Assembly: GCA_930367215.1 (NCBI GenBank)
Contig: OV884058.1
Location: 216,546,208 to 216,610,207, forward strand
Length of the DNA: 64,000 bases
Origin: Pollenia angustigena
Taxonomy: Eukaryota; Arthropoda; Insecta; Diptera; Polleniidae
Reading direction: 5' to 3'
Positions 54,804 through 64,000 of the stretch are shown here, piece by piece; position 1 is the first letter of the stretch, and the number at the start of each line of letters is the position of its first letter. The position numbers and the translations under genes were made by a program. The notes below the pieces were generated by a model. It ran no database searches. It was not told the DNA's origin and saw only the letters and a program-made list of their open reading frames with translations.

Positions 54804-55073
54804 CAGGTATGTGATGAAAATCTATCGATTTCAAAACGAACGTTTTTAAAAGGTGTGTTGAATTTCGAGGGATTTAAAAATCCATTTCTGAATTATAGTC
54901 TTCAATTTTTGTTCAGAATACACTTCAGTTAACGTATATTATATAAAATTCAAAAGTATAAAGACTTAAAATAAAAGGAATATGTATTTAAAATCCATTT
55001 TAAAAGATAATGAAAACGATATTTTCGGTTTCAAATCGTTTCGTTTTTAAAATCGATTTCCATCACATACCTG
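54804..55073. mobile_element. 270-bp MITE, TIR CAGGTATGTGATG, ATA duplication
   Basis: The inverted ends CAGGTATGTGATG-AAATC are flanked by ATA (54801-54803, 55074-55076). Internal sequence resembles oppositely oriented halves (tttcaaaacgaacg and ttcggtttcaaatcg). Confidence 0.75.
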
Positions 55074-55318
55074 ATAGTCGTTAAATATTTTCAAAAAAGT
55101 CACTTTACAAATATTTAAAACATCGTCATATAAAAAAAATTTAACTCTCTTACTTTGAAAAATCACTGATTGTTAAATAACAATAAAATCGCAAATATTA
55201 TGTTTTATATAAAATAAAAAAATCGCTTAAAAAATCTGTGAATTTCCTTATAAAATCTTAGAATTTTACGAGAAATTTCAAAAAGTAAAATTTTATCCAA
55301 AAAAAAAAAACAAATAAG

Positions 55319-55461
55319 ACCATATTTACATTATGCAATTAACGCCGGAACTTTCGCATGCAACTTTTTGTGTGTTAGCAAGAGTGAAAAGAGTTTCGTA
55401 GTATCTTCTTTAAAAGAAAATAGAAAAAAACTCGTCGTTAATTGCATAGTCTAAATACGGT
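55319..55461. mobile_element. 143-bp MITE, ATAAG target duplication
   Basis: The ends ACC-TATTTA-A-TATGCAATT and its inverse are flanked by ATAAG (55314-55318, 55462-55466). No ORF. A 5-bp duplication excludes Tc1/mariner and PIF/Harbinger. Confidence 0.7.
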
Positions 55462-55539
55462 ATAAGAAATAATTCTAAAAAATAATAAATTATCAAAGTA
55501 ATTTTTTTTTTATAAAATTTTGTTTGTCGTGCTTAATTC

Positions 55540-55860
55540 TTAATATTTATTCTTGATTAAAACACTGAAATTTATTGTTGGGGGATAAGCTAGTTTCCAT
55601 GTGCATTTCACTGGTTGCTTAAGCCAGATCATCAGGAAACATTCTCCCAAAAAAATTTGTTTAAACCCAAAGATAATAGCATACAAAACTGCAGAGTGAA
55701 TAAGAATTTCAAACACTCAAAAAAGTCTTATTTGCTAAAAAAAAAATACCAACAATAAGCAGGGTGTTTATATTTTCTTACATGCCCCACTACAATTAGT
55801 TGGAATTCTCCCAACATTAATTATAGTTGTTAGTAGGCTAAGAAAAACAAAATATAAACA
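55540..55860. repeat. Dispersed repeat family R1a, uninterrupted copy
   Basis: Paralogue of 19210-19745 without the MITE. It ends where the retrotransposon remnant begins, so it may be the 5' neighbour or part of that element. Confidence 0.75.
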
Positions 55861-55868
55861 AAAACCAA

Positions 55869-58375
55869 TTGCTTTATTGTTTTCGCCAGAAAATCAATAC
55901 CTCAGTACCTACGTATTACCACACCACATCAAATTCACTACTCGACGTTATTTTTGTCAGCAGTGAGGATAAAGTTTTATTGTATGATCAGCTCACAATG
56001 CCGTGTTTCTCCAAACATGATTTAATGTTTTTGGCTTTTGACTTTAAGCTTCAAGAAATTACAACCACTCACACTTATTATGACTTCAAACATATGAATT
56101 ATGCTGGTGTTGTCTCTGAGTTATATCTCATTGACTGGGAATCTATATATTTTATGCCTACTGTTGAAAATCAACTGGAATTCTTGGAAAGAAACCTTGA
56201 TCGTGTTTTAAATGCAACTGTACCCTTAAAAACAGTATCGACTTCGAACAGAAAGAAACCATGGTTTAATGCGAAAATAAAAAGTGCTATCCTCGAAAGA
56301 GATAAATTGTTTGCGTCTTGGAAGCGTTTTGAAACAAGTAATTTACATGAGGAATATTGTAATGCAAGAAGGCTGGTAAATCGCTAAATAAAAAGCGCCA
56401 AGACTACTTTTTACCTTAGTGTCTTCAGTTCTTCCCTAGATTCTAAAAAAACGTAGAAGAATATACGTAAAATTGGTATTGGCAAATCCAAACCACCAGT
56501 AGAATCAGGAGTTGACGTTGAAGCCTTAAATGATATGTTCGTCACGTTTCCACCCGTACCTGTGTATGATCATTTATACGACTGGAACACTTATACCCCT
56601 ACACTATCATGTGCATTTAGTTTTGATTGTGTAACTGAAGTCGATGTGTTATCAGGTTGTCTTGATATCAAATCCAATGCTGTTGGTTTTGACAATATTC
56701 ACCCAAAGTTTCTGAAACTTATCCTGCCCATGATAATTCCATATATAACTTATATATTTAATAATATAATAACAAAGAGCACGTTCCCTGAGAACTGGAA
56801 GTATGTGAAAATAATACCTATACCCAAATCTAATAGTGATTTTCGTCCGATTGCAATTCTTCCATACCTATCTAAAGTTTTTGAAAAACTGGTATATAAG
56901 CAGATTTATAAACATATTAATAATAATAACTTAATAACTGAAAGGCAATCTGGGTTTCGACCTGGACATAGTTGTGTCAGTGCACTTATTGATGTTTCTG
57001 AGGAAATACGTAAAAGTATTGATAGTGCTGATGTTTCGTTGCTTGTCCTATTGGACCATTCAAAAGCCTTCGATATGGTCGATCATGGTATATTATGCAA
57101 AAAACTTGATAAAATGTTCAATTTCTCAACTGCTTCTGTACGTCTAATTACCTCATACCTCACAGATAGAAGACAGTCAGTTTTTGCCAATAACATAAGA
57201 TCTCATTCACTAAATGTAACAAAAGGTGTTCCACAAGGTTCCATACTTAGACCATTACTTTTTACTATGTATATAAACGACTTGGCAAACCAATTGTTAT
57301 ATTGCAACATCCATATCTATGCTGACGATGTACAAATATACATAAGCTCCCCTGAGAAATATATTGATGATTGTGTAAGTAAGTTAAATTTTGATCTCAC
57401 ACGTGTACATTCATGGGCAACTGCAAATGGTCTCTGCATTAATCCGTGCAAGTCAAAGTGCTTAGTTATAAAAAGTAAATCGTCAAGAACTAACTTTTTA
57501 CTAGAAGTTGCATTAAACGGTCAAAGAATTGAAGTTGTAAGGACAGCAAAAAATCTTGGCATATTATTTAACAGTACTCTTACATGGAATGACCAAATAA
57601 ATATAGCTTCTGGAAGAACATATGCTCTTTTGCGAACGCTATGGAGAACACAAAAATTTATTCCTATAAGAATTCGTTTAATTCTTGCAAAAACATATTT
57701 AATTCCTACTTTGTTATACGGATGTGAAATTTTTGGAAGTAGTGATTCAAGCAGCTTACGGAAATTGGAACTAAGTTATAATGCAGTGATTAGATATGTG
57801 TATGGTTTAAGGAGATTTGATCATATTACACCATATGCAAGTGACTTATATGGAGTAACTTTTATCAACTTGTTGAAAATAAGAACATTAACTCTATTGC
57901 ATAAAATTATTAATAAACGTATGCCTATGTATCTCTATAGGAGACTCTCGTTTACCCGTTCACAAAGATCCAATGATTTGATGCATGTCAGATACCGAAC
58001 TCTACAGTCATCTTGGCAATTCGTCTTTGGAACTTATTACCCCCAAGCATTCAATTTACTAGTAATCCAATGCATTTTAAAAGGGCTATATATAACTTGT
58101 TTCATTAACAAAAATACATATAAATATCATTGTTTTCTTCTATTTTTTTTTTCTTTTTACTATTTATATATTCTTTATTATGTAATAATCAAATATGTAT
58201 GTTATTTTAAATTTTGTAAAAATTTTGTTAAATTTAGTTATACAAATTCCCATTTACCTTTTTCTAATCCTGTACTGTAATTATAAGAATTAATGTCTTG
58301 TTGTAAAGGATAACAATATGATAAATAAAATAAATAAATAAATGAAATAAATAAATTAAATCAAAATAAAGCAAG
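55869..58375 (+). pseudogene. Non-LTR retrotransposon ORF2, 5'-truncated, broken
   Basis: 55869-56387 is the end of an endonuclease domain (SLLDVIFVSS, SKHDLMFLAF) and linker (RKKPWFNAKIKSAI). A frame change and an in-frame TAG (likely from Trp) follow at 56388-56460. 56535-58280 is an open RT with DFRPIAILPYLSKVFEK, ERQSGFRPGHSC, LDHSKAFDMVDH, KGVPQGSI and YADDVQIY. The usual Gly of GVPQGSILGP is Arg here, at a residue that is normally invariant. A tail of ataaataaa repeats (58318-58360) marks the 3' end. Jockey/CR1-like, not the same family as 14419-17316. Confidence 0.85.
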
Positions 58376-58424
58376 TTGTAAGTTCAGTTTTCTTTAAGCC
58401 GTGCACTTGCATATTTATTACACT

Positions 58425-60412
58425 GGTTTACAGCCAAAAAGTACCAAGAACGCCACATGCCTAGATAAGTTAAATGGGACCTCCTGAACACGAAAACCGC
58501 TGTAATTTTTTTTTTCCTAAGTACCGTTTCTAGATAACGGTACTTTTGTGTTTTTCGGTGTATGGTCGCTCTCAAACACTTGTGGAGGAAATGGCTGGGT
58601 AATGGCACCTCAAACTTCAAAATTTGCCTATTTTTTACGTTTTTTTTTTCAAAATTTTTCATTTTTATTTAGTTTTTTTTCTACGTTATATTTAATATCT
58701 GGAATGTTTTATTTTTTAACCAAATAGTATATTTAATTCCCAACATTTTAAGCGTAAATTAAAGTTTTTTATCGACCTTTTCCTTATTTTATTATTGATT
58801 TGTTTAGAAAATTCTAAATCATTAAAGGTCATGTATTCTATGCAAATAAAAGATTATTTCATAATTTATTTTTCCGACGTTTCGTTGAAGATTCCCAACA
58901 TCATCAGTGATATTTTATTAGATATATAATCTTTCGTCAATAGCTCTGCATTTTGAATATCTAATACACATTCTGTTTTACATAAACACAACATAAAACA
59001 TAAATTTAATTAAACAAAACAAATGCAAAAATATAAATAAAAATAAAAAATATCACAGTATAATTAAATTGTATTAAACTAAGTATCACAGAAGCAGAAC
59101 CAAACTAACTATCGTAGCAAATTTATTTATGATTTGTATACCCTCCACCACAATTAGTTGTGAAGAGGGTATATTAAGATTGTCATTCCGTGTGAAACTT
59201 TTTTATTATTCATCTCAGACCCCTTTAAGTATATATATTCTGGGTCCTTGAGTAATTCTTAGTCGATTTAGCCATGTCCGTCTGTCTGTCCGTCTGTTGA
59301 AAACACGCTCACTTTCGAACAACTCAAAAGATATGAACAAACTTGGTGTCAAATTGCTTGTAGTTATCCTAAGCAGTTTGGGATTGAAATCCAGCAAAAA
59401 CGGTTCAGTAGGACCAGAGCTATGAATCAAAATGTGGAACCACCACCTAAAAAAATTGATAATTTTGTTACAAAAAATAACATAAATGCTTAAACAAGGC
59501 ACGGAATAAGATAAGATTTTGCAAAAATTTGTTTTATTTGACTGGAAATCACGCTGTTAAATTTCGTGAAGATCCGTCCATAATTTACCCTAAGCCCCAT
59601 ATAAACACTTCTCCCGGAAACAGTTTAGTACGCTTAAAACCATAAAAAATAACGCTAGCGTAACAAAATTCGGTACGTCACAGTTTTTTAGGACTAGAAA
59701 TAACACTGTGAAATTTCGTGAAGATCGGTTCATAACTCACCTTAGGCCCCATATAAACCCTACTACCGGAAAACATTTTAGACGCCTAAAACCATAATTA
59801 ATAACAAATCGTCACAGTTTAAGATAATAATTACATCATACAGATATTATCCTTAAACGTTCGGACTGTCGGTGGAGGGTATCAAAGATTCGGCACAGCC
59901 GAATATAGCACTCTAACTTGTTTTTTTTTTGCATTTGTTGAGTATGAAAATATTGTCGTTCCACAAAATCCTTAATAAAAACTTTAGTTTTAATCCGATT
60001 TTTTTTTTTTTAACTACGCTTAAAATGTTGGTAATTAAAAATTCTTTTTAGTTCAAAAATAAAACATTCCAGATATTTAATATAACGTACAAAAAAAACT
60101 TAACAAAAATGAAAAATTTTGAAAAAAAAAAAACGTAAAAAATAGGCAAATTTTGAACTTTGAGGAGCCATTTCTTATCAGATAAAAATTTTCAGCATAT
60201 CGACGGAAAAGGCATTCAATTATCTTTCCATTTTCGATCGGACGTTTTGGTTGGGCTCCACAAGGATTTAAGAGGGACAATACACCGAAAAACACAAAAG
60301 TACCGTTATCTAAAAAACAGTACTAAGGAAAAAAATTATAGCGTTTTTCGTGTTCAGGAGGTCCCAATTAACTTATCTAGGCATGTGGCGTTCTTGGTAC
60401 TTTTCCAAACAA
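58425..60412. mobile_element. DNA transposon with about 370-390-bp inverted ends
   Basis: 58425-58790 and about 60010-60412 are inverted (gaacgccacatgcctagataagtt and its complement, caccgaaaaacacaaaagtacc, ataggcaaattttga, acattccagatatt). The minisatellite-bearing element 59138-59920 has inserted in the middle. No transposase recognised. Element ends are approximate. Confidence 0.75.
59138..59920 (-). mobile_element. Minisatellite-bearing element, inverted short copy
   Basis: It has the ends of 7434-9615 in reverse order (ataccctccaccacaattag at 59139; gtgccgaa palindrome near 59890). It contains only two of the 153-bp units (59560-59830). Confidence 0.8.
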
Positions 60413-60459
60413 AAAATTTGTAAAGCAGTGTTATTAAAGTAATTTCTTTATTTTATTTA

Positions 60460-60985
60460 TTTACTAGCATATACCCGCTACTTTGTTAACGTCTCCTTTT
60501 TCTTCGTGGACATATTTTTATGCCATAGTTTTTTTTTTAGGAAAATGATTTGTAAAAAAAAGTAACAAAAATAGTTACGATTTTCACCCCTTAAATGTTT
60601 GAATTTCGAAAAATACGTATTACTTTGATAAGTTTCGAATGTGGTGTAGACTTTATTTCTAGGTTCAAAATATAGATGGGGTGACAAAAAAGTACCAAAC
60701 TTCAGGGTATACCCGTTTTCTCCCTAAAAGAGCCGAATTTCAAAAAAGCATCAGACACCTGTCCGCTTATTTTTCTAAAGAACCACGATAAGTATTACAT
60801 TCATTTTGCATCTCTTTTACTTTTGAAGATATAAGGTTACCGAACTTCCCCGTTTTTACCTTTTTACCCCCTAAACATTCGAATTTCGAAAAATCCCAAT
60901 CGCTAGTCTAAATTTCAAGTTTCTAGGGTCAGTGGTTTGGGCTGAGCGATGATGAATGAGTCAGTCACTCACGCGACTCTTTTAT
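60460..60985 (+). repeat. Dispersed repeat starting actagcatatacccgc
   Basis: Starts tactagcatatacccgctac, has aggttcaaaatatagatggggtgac and cccctaaacattcgaatttc, and ends gactcttttatatatatac. The start and end resemble repeats widespread in insects. Classification not certain. Confidence 0.45.
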
Positions 60986-60988
60986 ATA

Positions 60989-61440
60989 TATACCCTGCAG
61001 GAAATGTCACTAGGGAATCTGTACTGATTCACTATTGACACAGTCACCAGTACTAGTGACTTATTATACACCAGGCAATGTTATTTACAATAGACATTTA
61101 ACATGTGTGTGTCATTGGAAATCTACTTCTGACGTTGATACTGACTAGGTAGTTCCTTTGGGAACATATGTAGATATTGGAACCAGAGAATCGCTAGTAT
61201 ATTTTAGAAAAAGAAGTCTACACTTCTTGTAAGAATACGAAATCATAACAATCTTTTTTTATTTTTCTTCAACTTTTATGGGAATTTTACTTCTCAGTTG
61301 TTATTGATAAAATCTTTTTCGTATTAAAGCCAAATATAGTGGCAAATGTAATGTAGTGTATACGCTTCGTTGACAATGTCACCAATATAGTCGACAAAAC
61401 TGGTGACTTTGAGACACTTGCACTCAGGTTTCCTTCTGGG
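60989..61440. mobile_element. MITE-like element, TIR CCC-G-AGGAAA
   Basis: Left taccctgcaggaaatgtcac and the inverse of tttccttctgggta correspond, with TA outside both. Interior words cagtcacca-ta-t repeat in both orientations. About 450 bp. Confidence 0.5.
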
Positions 61441-61475
61441 TATAGATAAGGGGAGCTACAAATACAATAACAAAC

Positions 61476-62205
61476 AAGTAAGAAAGTATAGTCGGTCAAG
61501 CCCGACCATATTATACCCTACACCACAGAATTAAAAAACACATCATGCTTATGTGTCCTATTTCTGAAAAACTGTATAGCTAATGTGTCCATAGATATGG
61601 ATCTATCTATGTTTTAAATTTCATTAAAATCGGTTTGTGAGGCAGAAATCGCCCCTATATCCCCTCTTGGTCCTATTTTTTTAAAAATGCATACATTTTG
61701 TGTCCATAAAGATATAGTTTTATCTATGTTTTAACTTTCATTAAAATCGGTGTGATAGTTTCTGAGAGGAAGAAATTTCCCCCTTTCTTCCCTGGTGGTC
61801 CTATTTTTATAAAAATGCGTAGCTTATGTGTCCGTACAAATATAGATTTATCTATGTTTTAAATATCATTAAAATCGGTTTGATTGTTTCTGAGAGGAAG
61901 AAACTTTCCCCTATCTTCCTTTGTGGCCCTACGATTCGGCCCATTTTCAAAAGGGCTTGGTCCTTGTGCCAAGAAATATCTATTTCCCAAATTTTATTAA
62001 ATAACCTCCAAAATTGCGACCTGTACTTTGCGCACAAGGTAACATGGACAGCCAGCCAGCCAGCCGGACCGACATCGCTAGTTCGACTCAGAAAATGATT
62101 TTGTGTCGATCGGTATACTTTAAGGTGGGTCTAGGACCAATATAATAACACACATCAGCACAAATGCATAATACCTTCTCCACTATTGTGGTGTGGGTAT
62201 AATTA
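61476..62205 (+). mobile_element. gtcggtcaagcccgac-ended repeat, long copy
   Basis: Starts aacaagtaagaaagtatag followed by a palindrome (gtcggtcaagcccgac). It holds three diverged units with ttaaaatcggtttga-tgtttctgag and tatgtgtcc, and ends cttctccactattgtggtgtggg. Same layout as 7434-9615 but different sequence. Confidence 0.75.
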
Positions 62206-62251
62206 TATTCCACCTTAGTTAACCGAGAAACAGTAGACTTAGCAGTGAAAC

Positions 62252-62335
62252 AGAGTCTCCGGCGTGAATTGAACTCGCAACTCTCAAACTGACAGACTAG
62301 CTCACTATCAACTCGCCTACCGAGGTACCCAGTTA
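62252..62335 (-). other. tRNA-derived SINE head
   Basis: On the minus strand: GGTAGGCGAGTTGATAGTGAGC (A-box region) and GAGTTCAATTC (decayed B-box). Shares its middle with 3574-3650. Confidence 0.5.
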
Positions 62336-62663
62336 ATAATGAAAATTCTCAAGATTTTATTAAAAACAACGGTTAATTTACAAAAACGAAAACGCCTAAG
62401 CAAAAAAATTTTCCAATTAGAAAAACATTAAAAACTTTTTATAAATACATATATGTATGAATAAAATATAAAATATCATATAAATTGTAAAAAAACACAA
62501 AATAATTTTTTGTTTTGCCGGATCCATGTTTGCCCATGGATCCAAGATATTGTACACCCTCGAAAAGTTGTCCCTGAAAACTGTTGTGTAGGGTTTCAAA
62601 GGGTCAAATTTGACCGACAATACTTTCTTAGTTGTTTTGATTATAACATTTTTTTTCCAAACC

Positions 62664-62768
62664 GTGCGTATGAGTAATATTTAATTGATACGTGAAATAA
62701 ATAATAGTCATACGCTACGTATTTATTTTATTATTTCATAACTAAAATTATTGTTACTCATACGCAAT
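62664..62768. repeat. Small foldback, arms gcgtatgagtaa
   Basis: gcgtatgagtaat at the left and its complement attgttactcatacgc at the right enclose a second inverted pair (tacgtgaaataaataa, tatttattttattatttca). About 105 bp. Confidence 0.6.
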
Positions 62769-62879
62769 GCGTGAGAAAATATCGATAGATTGTTGACAAT
62801 TCTTAAGGTGGTTTTACAACTGACTTGTCAGGCGTAGAAGACATATCATCGTTCATAAGTTATAATGTTCTATATGTAC

Positions 62880-64000
62880 GGTGACCATATTTTTGAAACC
62901 AAAATACAGAACAGGGATAAGATTTCATAATAACAATTAAAAATTACAAACAACCTTAAATGCACATTCAAGACCAATTTATTATAGATATTTTTTTAAC
63001 AAATACAAATCAAAACTTAAAAAAAAACATAAGAATATAATCACACGCTGATGCAAAAAAAGAAAATAGAGCTTGACTGTTTCCGGGATCATTGCATATA
63101 TAAGTATATTTGTAAGAACTATAAAATTAAGATTAATTTGTACTCAGTACATATCATCAATGACAAAAATGTTTTGATTCTTAAGTAAAATGGGTTAATA
63201 GAGAAATTTTAGGCGTTAATATGTATATGTACAAAGCAATTAAATTTGGTATTTTTCTGCTGAATAGATTTGTTTTAGTAAGCCTTCATTACTTTTTAAA
63301 TATTCTTTAAGCTCTAAACAATTTAAATCATAATTATATTTAGTAATTAAAATGGATTTGAGGGTATTTACCTTCAATTGAGCTTTTTCACTAGTCCATA
63401 TGTTATTTAAAATAGAAAACACTCTTTCTGTTGGAGCATTAGAACCAGGTCAACATAAACTGAATTCGACAACTTTCAAAATATTTTGGAAACTTATACC
63501 TCCTTCTTTGAAATGTTTAAAAACTTCTACCCAGCGCTCTTCAGCAGATTTTTTGTTTTCGTTCCATTGCTTTAATTTTTCTGAAGTGGTATATCTTTTA
63601 ACAAGAGCCATCTCATCAAATAATTCGGTATTATTTATGTTTAATTCGTTTCTCTTATCCATAATAAAAACAAAACTGGATTCAACATCCTCCCATGCAG
63701 GAGTTTCACGTAAAAGAACCCATTTCAGTATTTCAACTTCTTGATAAGCAGTGTCCCATTGATTTAAGTACTCAATGCAATTTGCATAAAATTGGCTTGC
63801 GGTACTTTTAAACTCATTAATATCGAGAACTTTTTTCTGACAGCTCAATTATGATTTTTTTAACTGCAATAGGGAAACATTTTTCCTCTTTGCGTTGTGA
63901 AATTTTAAACTTCAGCTCATGAATAATGAGCGAAACCTCAGTCATACATATTTTTTGGGACTCTATCTGCGTTATGTAGTCATGAAACAAAGTAGCTTGA
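62880..64000 (-). mobile_element. hAT element, 3' end, runs off the window
   Basis: A hAT-like end ggtgaccatatttttgaaacc at 62881 marks the probable 3' terminus, downstream of the transposase pseudogene. The other end lies beyond 64000. Confidence 0.5.
63240..64000 (-). pseudogene. hAT transposase C-terminal part, two lesions
   Basis: In reading order: TEVSLIIHELKFKISQRKEE (63995-63850), a frame change near 63848, then WDTAYQEVEILKWVLL, TPAWEDVESSF, TELFDEMALVKRY, SAEERWVEVFKHF and NILKVVEFSLC. An in-frame TGA at about 63447-63449 precedes PGSNAPTERVFSILNNIWTS and KSNEGLLKQIYSAEKY. PGSNAPTERVFS is the dimerisation motif of hAT transposases. The N-terminal zinc finger and the catalytic Asp residues are outside the window. 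Confidence 0.85.

Noticed and set aside
62519..62542. Palindrome ggatccatg...catggatcc
   Set aside because: Only about nine bases per arm with no context. Could be chance.

Overview
The window is AT-rich nuclear DNA from a higher (brachyceran) fly. The best evidence is one recognisable host gene, a sugar-clade gustatory receptor that reads as the Gr64a orthologue. It lies on the minus strand in ten small exons from about 47250 down to 28666, and all but one exon boundary keeps frame by my count. Exon 6 counts one base short. Two of its introns, of about 8.2 kb and 6.4 kb, are packed with transposable elements. I found no other host gene, no bacterial-type operon, no rRNA and no convincing functional tRNA. 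The rest is repeat-driven intergenic DNA, so the density of repeats and the short AT-rich introns describe the locus better than gene density does.

Left third (1-19210): a decayed RNase H-bearing non-LTR retrotransposon crosses the left edge (1-1562). It is followed by degenerate short repeats, a foldback element, two GCGCATGC-rich islands, a 279-bp MITE with TA target duplication (6672-6950) and a minisatellite-carrying element (7434-9615). A pogo/Tigger DNA transposon fills 10039-18837. Its transposase is broken by two frameshifts, and it has been invaded by a full-length CR1/L2-like retrotransposon whose two ORFs, a PHD-finger ORF1 and an endonuclease/RT ORF2, are both open (minus strand, 14419-18379).

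Middle (19210-28660): a repeat carrying a PIF/Harbinger-type MITE is followed by a 5.4-kb array of 561-567-bp units. Each unit has a tRNA-like pol III promoter core and, usually, a TGACGTCA palindrome. The last part of the array is inverted against the preceding units, giving arms of about 1.25 kb. Several MITEs separate it from the receptor gene's last exon.

Receptor gene (28666-47250): intron 9 holds a CGATA-rich degenerate minisatellite, three compact hairpins and an internally deleted Transib element (32449-34314) with CACTATG termini and a 5-bp target duplication. Transib is the superfamily that shares its catalytic core with RAG1. Intron 7 holds a hAT remnant. Intron 5 holds retrotransposon 3' ends, a PIF/Harbinger remnant, a hAT element with a perfect 8-bp target duplication and a nested mariner relic, and a Tc1/mariner relic.

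Right quarter (47800-64000): a long-TIR element, a second Harbinger remnant, further MITEs, a decayed non-LTR RT (55869-58280), another long-TIR element, tRNA-like SINE heads, and a hAT transposase pseudogene running off the right edge.

Limits: no alignments or searches could be run. Family names rest on motifs recognised by eye, and coordinates are counted from the numbered rows.
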